A stretch of 64,000 nt of DNA from Corallium rubrum (lineage: Eukaryota; Cnidaria; Anthozoa; Scleralcyonacea; Coralliidae), in assembly GCA_964035015.1 (NCBI GenBank), contig CAXIUP010000114.1:53501-117500 (forward strand), in the 5' to 3' direction. Below, piece by piece: positions 25,101 to 35,393 of this stretch (positions within the stretch are counted from its first letter, which is position 1; every line of letters starts with the position of its first letter). The translations under genes were made by a program, and so were the position numbers. The notes under the pieces were generated by a model that saw only the letters and a list, made by a program, of their open reading frames with translations, was not told where the DNA came from and made no database searches.

Positions 25101-28008
25101 GATAAATATTTTCATCGCCTTTTTTGCGTTTCCTCGACATGTGGGGTGCTGTAAGATTGAAGTTGGATTTCGACTGCAAACTTTGCACCATATCGACACT
25201 ACTGAAGTTGCACCTTCGACTTCTTCGGTTTTGACACCCAAGTTGTCTTCTTTCCCCCACGACTTGAAGTTTAACTTTGACCCCTTTTGAATTTAATGCC
25301 ACCATATATTAACATTCATCATTGACAGATTGACTATTCATATATTATTCAATCGACGCCATTTTTAGATTTTGAGAGCATGGTAACATCCTAGTTCCAG
25401 TACTAATACTCGGCCACAAACTGTCATGCCAGCAATTCTCCTTCTCAAGCACTGATACGCACGTTTTGGGAACGAGATTGCCAGCGATTAAAGAAAACTT
25501 AAAGCTTGCAAAATTGATTGATAAAATCCAAACTTTATAGTGTTTTGTTGTTCACTTCAAGTTCCCACAGTATATTCAATACTACTTGGTAGGTTTTTTT
25601 TGTAAGATATTCTATTTAAGGCGCTTGATTTTTCGAGCTCGCCAACCGTTTTGAGGCGCGTTTTCCAGGCGCGCGGGCGCTAGCGCGCCTTTCCTTGAGA
25701 GCCCTGCTTGTGGATTATAATGACCGGCATTTCACCAAACAACAACTCAGAATGGGTCATTCCAGAAAACATCCACACCTCCCCCACAGGAGGAAATGTG
25801 AAGTTGACCCCCTCCCCCCTTTGGACATCTTAGTACATTTTACTATTATCACAAGTAGATTTACCCTCCTCCCCTCCCCAGATGGCACAAATTTCCTCTG
25901 TGGGGGGAGGTATGGATCTTTTCTGGAATGACCCAATGGCCGTTTATGCACTTTACAAAGTGTTAAGGATCATGATTGTACTTTTTACTTACATTTGTAA
26001 GTTTCTTTATAGGAGTTTATACAAATAGAAGGCATATCATGTCATTGTCTATGCTTTCATATTTCAGGGTTCGAAATAGCAGCCGGCTGCCGGCTCTCGC
26101 CGGCAGTTTTAGGAGCTTGCTGGCAATTTCTAATTTCATTTTTCCAAGATCAGAATTATTGTAATTTGTTTTGATTTCTCTGTATACTGTATGATCGAAA
26201 AGAAACCAGTATTTGGTTTAGAATACATTATTTGGGCCTATGTCCAGAACGTAACTTTGCTGCTTGGGAAACAGCCGGCAAAAATTTTGACCTACAAAAA
26301 CAGCCGACAAAATTAGGCATATTTTCTGAACGTTATTTCGAACCCTGTATTTTGTATTTATTATTATCAACATTAATGTTTCATAATTTATCTTGCGAGA
26401 ACATGTACAAAACAATTGAAAAATGGGAATGGGTCATTCCAGAAAAGATCCATACCTCCCCCACAGAGGAAATCTGTGCCATCTGGGGAGGGGAGGGGGG
26501 TAAATCTACTTCTGATAATAGTAAAATGTACTAGGACGTCCGAAGGGGGGATGGGGTCAACTTCACATTTCCTCTGTGGGGGAGGTGGGGAGGTGTGGAT
26601 GTTTTCTGGAATGACCCAATTCAAAAGGGAACTCAAAATGGGAATTAAAACTTGCTGTGTATGTTTAACTTTCAGGTATTTGACTTGATGTCTGGAAACC
26701 AGGACATGACATATTTCTTATTGCTGAAGAAATCTACTCCTCTCACAGCCAAACAAGTTGTTAGAATTTTGCGTCCAGCATTTTCTCCTCCTGGTAATAA
26801 CAGACGTGTACAAGAGGAAGTTGTCATGACAAAATTTGTCGAGTTTCTTGGTTTGTGTGAAGGTAGGCCTTAAAATGTACACTGTTTGGTATACTTTGAT
26901 ACTGTACTGACCTTATAACCAGTAAATTATTGCTTCATACCATGGGTTTAGCCAGAAGCCCATCCACCTGTCTTTTGGATGGGCATTTTTTAAAGTGGAT
27001 GGGTAAAAATTGATACCAAAACTCCAGTATTTAGTCTTTAGTTCTTTAATACAACTGTACAAGCTTTAGTTTTGCTATGACATTCAACAGTCACTGCACA
27101 TACCTTGACCACAAGATACAAGTTCCTATGTTTTTGTGAAATATTTAGTATTTTAGGACTGAATTTGGTGATATTTCAATCTGCAGAGGGTAGATGTAAA
27201 CCATAACCCTATCAACATGACATCACATGTTAGCATAATTGCATTCTACAACCACTGAGACAAATGCACACATTTTCAGTAAAAAACAGTGTGGGTGACT
27301 AATTGTTAAATATAGACAAAGAAAATGATTTTGCTGTTGTTTGCTCTCCAATTTAGAGTACTTTTGTTTTCCAGAATGCTCAGAATCGCGTTTTCAGAAG
27401 ACCTGGTTACAAATTTTTTCGAGGTGGGTGGCATGCCCCCAGACCTCCCTAGTAGTGCGGGCACTTTTGGACGGGTAGATTACTAATCCTGGCTAAGGCT
27501 TTGCTTCATACTACTTACTGAATATTAGTTAAAAATCAGTAAAAAGGCCAGCATATGATTTTTAAGCCACATGTTCAATGACAATGTACAAAAACTTCAA
27601 AGCATGCCCCGTTCTACAAATATAAGGAACAGGTGGGGTAAGTAATTCATGTACCAAAACCCAAAGTTTATATATGGCATTTTAATTTCCTCTTATTTAG
27701 AAAATGCTCTTCTACAACGCTTGGAGGAAGATGGCCAAGAGCTTACACCGGAGCAAAAGAAATTTATACCAATGATTACTCCAACACACATTCTCATGTT
27801 TTCAACTGGAGCATGTGGAATCCCAGCTATTGGTTTCCATCCGACTCCATCTTGTTGTTTTGTGCATGACGAGAGCAAAGCTATTCCATGTGCGCAAACA
27901 TGCTCAAACATGCTCTATCTGTATGTTAACAAAAAAACAGTGGAAGGAGGTTGCTTAGATTATTTTGTCACTGCTCTTATGAATGGGGGCATTTTTAGCA
28001 AACTTTGA
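19899..28008 (+). CDS. Zinc-ribbon/UIM/HECT E3 ubiquitin ligase (G2E3-like), transposon-borne
   Basis: Exons: 19899-~20465, ~20465-20724, 22676-23052, 23621-23841, 24134-24331, 26676-26862, 27701-28008; GT-AG junctions join in phase from 20724 on. Start ATG at 19899 (GCCATGT). Order in the ~700-residue product: zinc ribbon (MFCSSCG...FCPSCGK), Ser/Glu-rich disorder, a basic patch, a conserved-looking region (RGKSLPL...YKLVYPDGQ), a low-complexity RPTETI repeat, a ubiquitin-interacting motif (ENEAIEEAIRQSIEQHSA), then HECT. The N-lobe has VDLGGPRREFF. The C-lobe has IPCAQTCSNMLYL, where the TC cysteine (codon 27901-27903) matches the catalytic ubiquitin acceptor. HECT enzymes load ubiquitin from an E2 and pass it to a substrate. 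One frame break near 20465 remains unexplained. It lies between the transposon ends, converging on the integrase gene. Confidence 0.88.
20736..20895. mobile_element. Short inverted-repeat element (TACCGTAATTTCT ends)
   Basis: Ends are TACCGTAATTTCT and its inverse AGAAATTACGGTA. The interior is rich in GGGGGCTTA-like blocks. Related GGGGGCTTAATA-rich remnants continue at 20896-21100 and recur at 23330-23515. Lies in the intron after exon 20724. Confidence 0.6.
21104..22112. mobile_element. Tc1/mariner-like non-autonomous element
   Basis: Ends are inverted repeats (AGTAGAACTTGAGTTTTACG at the left, its reverse complement at the right) flanked by TA. The interior has repeated GGTCG motifs near both ends and a 100-codon frame at 21262-21564 that I do not recognise. 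No DDE transposase was seen. A (TA)n run follows at 22111-22142. It sits in the long HECT intron 20725-22675. Confidence 0.65.
24380..25706. mobile_element. hAT-type element with perfect 8-bp target duplication
   Basis: Termini CAGGGCTCTC and GAGAGCCCTG are exact inverses. CTTGTGGA occurs immediately outside both (24372-24379 and 25707-25714): an exact 8-bp duplication, as expected for hAT. It contains a minus-strand zinc-finger frame. Only ~1.3 kb long, so internally deleted. It lies in the HECT intron 24332-26675. Confidence 0.88.
24954..25241 (-). pseudogene. hAT transposase N-terminal zinc-finger remnant
   Basis: The minus-strand frame has SIWCKVCSRNPTS followed by TKHNVDRHFKGKAH, a C-x2-C...H-x(4)-H arrangement like the BED/TTF-type finger at the start of hAT transposases. 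An acidic tail follows and the frame stops; the catalytic RNase H-fold and dimerisation regions are absent. Its position inside an element with hAT termini supports the call. The upstream frame (to 25305) is shifted, so the true start is unclear. Confidence 0.6.
25754..25934. mobile_element. MITE (GGGTCATTCCAGAAAA ends), copy 1
   Basis: Ends GGGTCATTCCAGAAAA and its inverse, flanked by AAT on both sides. The interior has two GC-rich blocks. A second copy in opposite orientation lies at 26431-26617 in the same intron. Confidence 0.75.
26065..26347. mobile_element. MITE with TATTT target duplication
   Basis: Left end CAGGGTTCGAAATA, right end TATTTCGAACCCTG. TATTT flanks both sides (26060-26064 and 26348-26352). 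Non-coding. Confidence 0.8.
26431..26617. mobile_element. MITE (GGGTCATTCCAGAAAA ends), copy 2, inverted
   Basis: Same family as 25754-25934 in reverse orientation, again flanked by AAT. Two inverted copies ~500 bp apart could pair in the pre-mRNA of the HECT gene. Confidence 0.75.
26948..27496. mobile_element. Possible degraded inverted-repeat element in HECT intron
   Basis: TTAGCCAGAAGCCCATCCAC at the left and TAATCCTGGCTAA at the right are a partial inverse pair in intron 26863-27700. No clear target duplication. Low support. Confidence 0.3.
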
Positions 28009-28126
28009 AGAAACAAATATTACACATTCGTAGAAGTTTTTATAGCTATATATTAAGGACCAAAATAGAGTGGGTATTTTTATAATACAAGTAATAGTTA
28101 CAATTCACCAGAACTACCCTGCCTGG

Positions 28127-28379
28127 GGCCAGTTGTTCAAAGATGGGTTAGTGTTAACCCTGTGTTAAAGTATAACCAACTGTTTTCGTTTGTGTATTTC
28201 TACCTTTCTGGATGTCTGTTTATTTCAAAACTTTAAAAAGGAATTTCAGTATATGCAGAGATTTGTGTAAATATACATGTATTTCAAAGTTAACATCCCC
28301 ACATGGTCTTGGTAATAAAGTTAGCTTTAACGTTTTGTGTTAACCTAGATTTAGCTAACCCGCTTTTGAACAACTGGCC
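28127..28379. mobile_element. MITE with CCTGG target duplication
   Basis: Ends GGCCAGTTGTTCAAA and TTTTGAACAACTGGCC. CCTGG flanks both (28122-28126 and 28380-28384). It lies ~120 bp beyond the HECT stop codon, probably in the 3' untranslated region or just after it. Confidence 0.8.
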
Positions 28380-28551
28380 CCTGGTTATTAAAAGAAGGCT
28401 ATGAGTAAAAGTAACAAGAAAAGGGTAATGCTTTGAGGTCTGTTCAGATAAGTCCAGCTTGTGACTTAAGTAAAACAAATTATATCTGTTTAAAGGACTG
28501 TTCTCATCCCACTTATGGGGGAAAATACATTAAAACAAGCAAACATAGTAA

Positions 28552-28960
28552 CTAGGGCTGCTCCCATCAGTTCATTTTCATAATCGATTAATCGTTGTCA
28601 ACAATCGATTAATCAATATTAATCGTATTGAATAGATTAGATTGAATAGATGTCCACTGTTACTAAATTCTTCAAATTTAAAAGTATCTTCAGTTTCAAA
28701 GTACCAGTTAACTTCGCACGCAGTGAGTAAATTTCACCTACAATATTTTGACCTCTGTTCTTATGTAAACAATAATTTGCCTATCTTGAATTGGACGGCT
28801 AATAGAGCACGAGTACTAGTGCTGCTTTTGTCGCTAGTTTTTTAATTTCAGAAAGAAACTCATTCCCAGCATCATGATGTGCACAATCCGATTACTGTTA
28901 AGAATAATCGATTGTGGAAAAAAACGGGAAAAATAATCGATTAATTGGGAGCAGCTCTAG
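28552..28960. mobile_element. Inverted-repeat element rich in ATCGATTAAT
   Basis: Ends CTAGGGCTGCTCCCA and TTGGGAGCAGCTCTAG are inverse, with TAATCGATTAATCG motifs just inside both ends. No convincing target duplication. It lies between the HECT and integrase genes; the rest of 28009-29233 shows no gene. Confidence 0.65.
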
Positions 28961-29233
28961 TAGTAACCTCAAAATATGACACTTTTTGGTTCAATTTTAA
29001 TGCAAAATTACTGAATAAAAGTAGGGTATCTAACTTGGGGAGTGTTCCAGTTAGCCGGTCTATGTGTATACATGTAGGCCCATATGCAACCAGAAGTTCA
29101 GAAATATCAACAACATTAAGTTTTGATTGTATAATTTCTGTTAATGTTATTTGTTTTGTAAAAATTATAGCATTTATAAATTATTAAATTGCATTATTTT
29201 ATGCTGATAAAATATCTTACTCATGCAGTTTTT

Positions 29234-30483
29234 TTACCTGGAAACTGCTATAGTAAGCAATTGGTCATACAATTCAGTTGCATCTCTCCAGTTTGTTGGC
29301 AATGTGGCTCTTAATTCATTCTCATAAATATATTTGAAATATTCTTGATAATCATTGTCATCATCTTCCTGAGCATCTTCACAATGTTGGGACATGTCTT
29401 CCATTTGCACTTCTGTTACTGGTTTGATGTAATTCATCGCTCCAACACTCTCAGGTAAATGGTAAAGTACATCTGGTTTGCCAGCAATGGTGTCATGCCT
29501 GGACCGACGAATGTAATGGCTATTCCAGTGCTCCTTGATGTCATCAAGTTCTTTTTCAAAAGATTTGAAAAACAAAACCACAAACATTCCATGTGCAACG
29601 GATTTGCGGTATTCAAAACATCTCTGTCGATCATGTCTTTAAAGAAATTCATCCACCAATTTGTGCGACTTTTTCTCAAATAGGACCACCATGACTCGAT
29701 CCTCTGATTAGCTGGTGAAGCCCCATACTTATGTGCCTTGACACCAGCATGATCATCATCTCCATCACAACGGAAATAGCACTGCATTCCCGCCACAATT
29801 ACATTTTCAGTTCCATTGTCTGACCTGAGCATGGTTGGACAACCTCCTTCTTCAACGATGGTATTCAGAAAAAACTTGGCAATAACAGCTGGGTTATTGT
29901 TTGTCCTGGCTACTTCCAGCCATATAATTCGACGGCTGAAACCGTCTATACAACCGTGAACTGGAAAGCCGTAAGGCTTAAGTTTATCGTAACCGTCCAT
30001 GTGCCAAACATGGTTTGGGCCAGGATTTCTGTACTGCCTTCGACGCAAACACTTCGCTCTTCTTACTTCACAGCCTTCAGGGTCGAGTTCTTTGAGGGTA
30101 TTTTGAACCACGTTCCTTGGGACTTGCATACCCTCAAGACGAAGTGTATGCCATACGGAACGATAACCTCCAGAACAACCAGGTCCATCTATTTCTTCTT
30201 GAATTCGATTACGAACATTATTTATGTCATACGCGACGTTTTTTCTTTTTAAGCCCATATCAGAGAGGCGCTTTTTCAGTGTTCGAAGGGAAAACGTAAT
30301 GTTGTGTTTTGTTTGTAAAAACAATCTTATCTCTTCATACGTAAATCCGTTATTAAAATAATGACGGATTAAATCTTCTTCTGCTTCTTCCTCAAAAGGT
30401 AAGTCAGTAGCACTACCACAAAATACACAAAATCTACACAAACGTTCAAGTTGTCCTCCGCAGTTCGTACAAAACATCGCCAT
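29234..30483 (-). pseudogene. DDE integrase/transposase of the large transposon, one frameshift
   Basis: Intronless. ATG at 30483 (or 30477, just before the zinc ribbon); a longer frame runs back into the terminal repeat. Order: zinc ribbon (MFCTNCGG...FCVFCGS), a helix-turn-helix region (FTYEEIRLFLQTKHNITFSL then RTLKKRL), then an integrase core with likely catalytic Asp in HVWHMDGYD, Asp in LRSDNGTEN and Glu in NQRIESWWSYLR (spacing about 59 and 41 residues). The core resembles rve/IS3-type integrases, which join element ends to target DNA. The frame breaks near 29545-29560 in an A-run; the sister frame 29587-29234 carries on with KELDDIKEHW and ends at 29234. So this copy encodes a truncated protein, unless the base is a sequencing error. 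Confidence 0.85.
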
Positions 30484-30521
30484 TTGCAACCATGGCTTCC
30501 TCACAAGCGTATTTTCTTTCG

Positions 30522-30972
30522 ACATATATTTCTGTATTCCGACATTTATTTCTGCGTTCCGACATTTATTTCTGTGTTTCGACATTTATTTCTGCGTTTC
30601 GACATTTATTTCTGCGTTTCGACATTTATTTCTGCGTTTCGAAAATATTTATGTTTTGAATATATTTGTGCGTTTCTAAATATCTTTGTGCGTTTCTAAA
30701 TATATTTGTACGTTTCTAAATATATTTGTGCGTTTCTAAATATATTTGTGCGTTTCTAAATATATTTGTGTGTTTCTAAATATATTTGTGCGTTTCTAAA
30801 TATATTTGTGCGTTTCTAAATATATTTGTGCGTTTCTAAATATATTTGTGCGTTTTTAAATACATTTGTGCGTTTCTAAATATATTTGTGCGTTTTTAAA
30901 TATATTTGTGCGTTCCTAAATATATTTGTGCGTTTTAAACATATTTGTGCGCTGCACTTGTGGGCCACCGTA
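30522..30972 (-). repeat. Right terminal inverted repeat with tandem subrepeats
   Basis: Reverse complement of the left end: GACATTTATTTCTGCGTTTC units (30522-30650), then TATTTGTGCGTTTCTAAATA units to ~30945, then the tip ending CCACCGTA at 30972. Unit-to-unit substitutions differ between the two ends, so they are not a recent exact copy of each other. Confidence 0.92.
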
Positions 30973-30978
30973 CATTCT

Positions 30979-32810
30979 GAGTCGAAAACAGTTTTTTTCT
31001 CAAATAAGCCCCAAATACCAAATTATTGGGAAAAATGATGTTTCTGACCAAAATCTAGCGAAACAACACATTTGGAATGATTCTCTCAACTTTTCTATTT
31101 TGGCAGTTTTGCCCCCTTCAAAATATTGATAAACGCTTATCTCACCATTCTGAGTCGAAAAAAGTTTCTTTCTCAAATAAGCTCCAAATGGCACATTATC
31201 GGTAAAAATGATGTTTTTGACGTAAAACTAGCAAAACAACACATTTGGAATGATTTCCTCAACATTTTTTATTTTGGCAGTTTTGCCAGCTTCAAAATGT
31301 TGAAAAACGTTTATCTCGCGATTCTGCGTCGAAAAAAGTTTTTTTTTCTCAAATAACCGCCAAATGCCAAATTATCGATAAAATGATGTTTCTGATGTGA
31401 AACTAGCAAAACAACACATTTGGAATGATTCCCTGAACTTTTCTATTTTGGCAGTTTTGCCCCCTTCAAAATGTTGAAAAACGTTTATCTCGCGATTCTG
31501 AGTCGAAAAATATTTTTTCTCAAATAACCTCCAAATGCCGAATTATCGGTAAAAATGATGTTTCTGACCAAAATCTAGCGAAACAACACATTTGGAATGA
31601 TTCCGTCAATTTTTCTATTTTGGCAGTTTTGGCCCCTTCAAAATATTGATAAACGCTTATCTCACCATTCTGAGTCGAAAACAGTTTTTTTCTCAAATAA
31701 GCCCCAAATGCCAAATTATCGGGAAAAATGATGTTTCTGACCAAAATCTAGCGAAACAACACATTTGGAATGATTCTCTCGACTTTTCTATTTTGGCAGT
31801 TTTGCCCCCTTCAAAATATTGATAAACGCTTATCTCACCATTCTGAGTCGAAAAAAGTTTTTTTCTCAAATAAGCTCCAAATGGCACATTATCGGTAAAA
31901 ATGATGTTTTTGACGTAAAACTAGCAAAACAACACATTTGGAATGATTTCCTCAACTTTTTTATTTTGGCAGTTTTGCCAGCTTCAAAATGTTGAAAAAC
32001 GTTTATCTCGCGATTCTGCGTCGAAAAAAGTTTTTTTTTCTCAAATAACCGCCAAATGCCAAATTATCGGTAAAATGATGTTTCTGATGTGAAACTAGCA
32101 AAACAACACATTTGGAATGATTCCCTGAACTTTTCTATTTTGGCAGTTTTGCCCCCTTCAAAATGTTGAAAAACGTTTATCTCGCGATTCTGAGTCGAAA
32201 AATATTTTTTCTCAAATAACCTCCAAATGCCGAATTATCGGTAAAAATGATGTTTCTGACCTAAAACTAGCATAACAACACATTTGGAATGATTCCGTCA
32301 ATTTTTCTATTTTGGCAGTTTTGGCACATTCGAAATGTTGAGAAACGTTTATCTCGGCATTCTGAGTCGAAAAAAGTTTTTTTCTCAAATAACCTCCAAA
32401 TGCCGAATTATCGGTAAAAGATGATGTTTCTGACCAAAATCTAGCAAAACAACATATTTGGAATGATTCCCTCAGCTTTTCTATTTTGGCAGTTTTGCCA
32501 CCTTCAAAATGTTGATAAACGCTTATCTCGCCATTCTGAGTCGAAAAAAGTTTTTTTCTCAAATAAGCTCCAAAGGCCAAATTATCGGTAAAAGTGTTCT
32601 TTCTGACATAAAAATAGCAAAACAACACATTTAGAATGATTCCCTCAACTTTTCTATTTTGGCGGTTTTGCCACCTTCAAAATTTTGGAAAACGCTTATG
32701 TCGCCATTCTGAGTCGAAAACAGTTTTTCTCTCAAATAATCCCCAAATGCCAAATTTTCGGTAAAAATGATGTTTCTGACGTAAAACTAGCAACACAACA
32801 CATTTGAAAA
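30979..32810 (+). repeat. ~170-bp satellite, continuation right of transposon
   Basis: Forward units resume exactly where the left part stopped. A ~730-bp stretch is repeated nearly exactly within it (compare 30990-31560 with 31680-32240), so higher-order structure exists here too. Confidence 0.93.
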
Positions 32811-33049
32811 GTTTGTGGAAGAAATGCACACATGAAGTTGGTGTCGGTTAGTGTTCTCACAAAACAAGCTGTTGTTATTGAGCTTGATGACGACTTTCTG
32901 CTCTTTATGGCAATTCTACATGAGTTTTAAAGTGGACTTGAAGTGATCCCATTATAAGTAACATTATAAGTAACATAATTAAAGTATTATAAGTAATATA
33001 ATTAAACATTACACGTAATATAATTAAACTATTTTATTTTAAATTGTAG
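32811..33049. other. No confident gene
   Basis: Contains a 32-codon frame from the ATG at 32832 (MKLVSVSVLTKQAVVIELDD) that I do not recognise, and short ATTATAAGTAA repeats. Possibly an upstream part of the next pseudogene. Confidence 0.3.
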
Positions 33050-34540
33050 GTGCCAGAATTTGCTATAGTAGAGTTTATTCAAGAGAAAACTGTAGTTGTT
33101 CCTGAGCATTGGATAGAAACAAGAGATTCGGTAAGTTTTACTGCTTGAAGCCTGTACAGTACACTGAAAATCAAGCAGCTTTACAAACATTAAAATTACC
33201 ATTATTTGTGTTCAACGGTAGGTGTTGTGCAGTTTTTGGTCACTTAACAATGTCACTGCACGAGTTCGCAAGGAAGAGAGCCCTGACAAACAGAACTGGA
33301 CAGCTCATAAATCAGAATATTTTCATATGCAGGTGCTTATCTACCAGGCCAACTCTTAGAATTTTATTCTAACTAATGTCAGACAATCTTATTTAGCAGA
33401 GGGAAGAGGCCTTGCTGTGTTTGAGACTTGGCTGGCCTGGCAGTGGCTTTTCTTTCATTTATATTTTTAGGCAAATCATTGACAGTAATTTCTTCTTTCC
33501 TCAACATTTTGGGGATCCAAAGGCGTCCTAGGACACGCGTCTGGCTATAAGCTTGCTCGTATTTCAAAACAGGATGGAAACATAGAAAAGTATCTGTATT
33601 TAGTAAATAGTTTATCCTTTTTTATTTTTTAAAGATGATTATGAGAAGGGACTCAGATTGGCAAAAGAAAGCTGAAGTAACATCAAATGTGGATACAGAC
33701 TATGAGTCTGAACAACCAAGAAAGTGGGCAAGAAGAATATCTCGAAAGTGATGGTAAATTATTTATACATTGGTTTTGTAAGATATCTAGTCAAATGGAA
33801 GCACATAAGTAAATAAAAATTAATAAATCGTAGATCCCGTTCTATAAAGTCTATAAACATGTATAGCTGTCATTCGACCTGCAAAATTTCTTTTCCGGCT
33901 TATAAAATTATTAAGGAATTAATCAATTTCAAACATCAAACTTTTCATGTGCCGAATCTAATGTAAATTAGCAAAATGGTTTGTTCAACCTCGTTTGCAA
34001 TTAGATTCGGCACATGAAAAAATGGGCCTTATTGATGCTCTCTAAATTATGTTAAAAATGCTCTGCATCAATTATGTTAATTTATGCTTTTATTTGAGGA
34101 AAGTGATCCGATTTTTGGCAACCAGTTTCAAAACCTGCCACACTACATGTGTTGTGAGCTTGTGACAGTAAACAAGAAACAATCAAATGTTAAATTATTA
34201 GTTATAATGCTCAAAAAGTTAATTTCTAATAGCTATGGGAAATGTTGCATTGGGCCAGTGCAGAACCAGAGGTTTGGTTGTTGTAACCATACTGTATCGA
34301 TTGTAGTTTCTTAATGTTTTAATGGCAAAATACTTCTCTAATTTTTCAAAGGTGGTGATGAGAACACACCTCCTCGTAAAAAGTCACATCACTCGTCAGA
34401 CATTCGAAGGAAAAGGACTGGCCCACCTGGCAAACAGAACACAACCAGAGAAAACAAAAAGTAACAAAGCAGCTTTGGACCATCTTTACCACAAGCACCA
34501 GAATTTCCAGGCAATGCACCTAGTGTTCCCGGTGCTATTG
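33050..34540 (+). pseudogene. DUF4806-like gene, disrupted
   Basis: Three exon-like pieces in order: 33050-33130 (FAIVEFIQEKTVVVPEHWIE, between AG and GTAAGT), 33635-33753 and 34352-34540 (ends at GTATGT). The first resembles the 'VEF..., VP..W' opening of DUF4806-type proteins. The second carries an EKGLRLAKES stretch in one frame and TSNVDTDYESEQPRKWARR in another, so the frame breaks near 33672 and again near 33747. The third has an in-frame TAA at 34462-34464 followed by more coding-like Pro-rich sequence (FGPSLPQAPEFPGNAP). The DUF4806 core itself is not seen. I read it as a decayed gene; family assignment is from memory. Confidence 0.5.
33942..34020. repeat. Inverted repeat (hairpin)
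   Basis: TTTTCATGTGCCGAATCTAA (33942 on) pairs with TTAGATTCGGCACATGAAAA (ending 34020), with a ~36-bp loop. Near-perfect 21-bp arms. Confidence 0.85.
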
Positions 34541-34593
34541 GTATGTTCGTATGTATATATGTTTTAAAACTACAGTATACCATTTTAAATTAC

Positions 34594-34662
34594 ATTTATG
34601 CCTTCCCATCGTGTCTTTGACTATTAATATGTGCACTGCATTACCTGAGCTCTGTTTACTGG
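34594..34662 (+). repeat. ~68-bp direct duplication, copy 1
   Basis: TGTCTTTGACTATTAATATG and its surroundings through GCTCTGTTTACTGG recur almost exactly at 35878-35947. The 1.2 kb between is not otherwise repeated. Confidence 0.9.
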
Positions 34663-35222
34663 AAATAGCAAAAGAAGTTTACACACAATATGGAATGAAT
34701 ATGGCTATGGTCCCCCTGGACCAAAGCCGCGTTTATTAAAAATTCGTAATTAAATTATCTAATTAATTTCCATAGTGCAAACTGATCATTGAGCCCAGTA
34801 AAGGTGAGGGCAATAAAGCGCCAAATATATATAAAGAATATACTCTAATACACATAACATCATGGTGGTCAGCCAATGGGGAGGAGGTGGGCAAATGAAA
34901 TGGGTTCTTCCTCACATCTTTAAGGTCAGTGCTGAATGAGACAGCATGCGTGGAACAGATATCCTATAACAGCTAGATCGCACTATGCCCAATAGGGGGC
35001 GGCTGTAATTCTAACCGTATCCTGTGCAAGACACACCACATGTTACGTTATGTTAGTCTGATAACAAGTTATAGAATCCTTACACAAGTTACAACATTAT
35101 TTATACTAGAAGTTTTTATCAAAAGTGAAGTGCTGCGAGTTGCTACCATTTACTATTTAGTAGTAAAATACTATATCGTCCGAAGCATTTTCAATTAAAG
35201 AGCTTAAGCATGTGACGTTTTT

Positions 35223-35393
35223 CTCAACATGGACGTCACGCGTAAAAAATCGAGCCATTAAAGAGTGATGGCGTCAGCACTCTTGCTTGAAGTGAAGAAC
35301 GGCAATCTATGCAGGTTTAGGTTGTTGATTTGCAGCAATAACGGCTGTTGCCATCTTTAATGGCTCAATTTTGTACGCGTGACGTGAGCGTTG
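35223..35393. mobile_element. Foldback MITE-like element
   Basis: Arms contain CACGCGTAAAAAATCGAGCC (left) and the inverse TGGCTCAATTTTGTACGCGT (right), each ~40 bp, around a ~75-bp centre. No clear target duplication. Confidence 0.65.

Larger units (their letters stand above)
19335..30972. mobile_element. 11.6-kb DNA transposon carrying HECT ligase and DDE integrase genes
   Basis: Left end reads TACGGTGGCCCACAAGTGCA and the right end is its exact reverse complement. Flanking CATTCT (19329-19334 and 30973-30978) is a 6-bp target duplication; removing the element and one CATTCT restores an ordinary 170-bp satellite unit (CTCACCATTCTGAGTCG). Terminal inverted repeats are ~450 bp. Inside are two inward-facing genes: a spliced HECT ligase on plus and an intronless integrase on minus. 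A DDE integrase with a 6-bp duplication fits what I recall of the IS3EU superfamily. Polinton/Maverick also makes 6-bp duplications and has an integrase, but no DNA polymerase, ATPase or capsid gene is present here. Several nested insertions and a frameshift in the integrase suggest this copy is old and inactive. Confidence 0.9.

Noticed and set aside
19335..30972. Polinton/Maverick identity
   Set aside because: 6-bp duplication, long inverted repeats and an integrase fit, but there is no DNA polymerase B, packaging ATPase, protease or capsid gene, and the ends are TACGG rather than the AG-type I recall.
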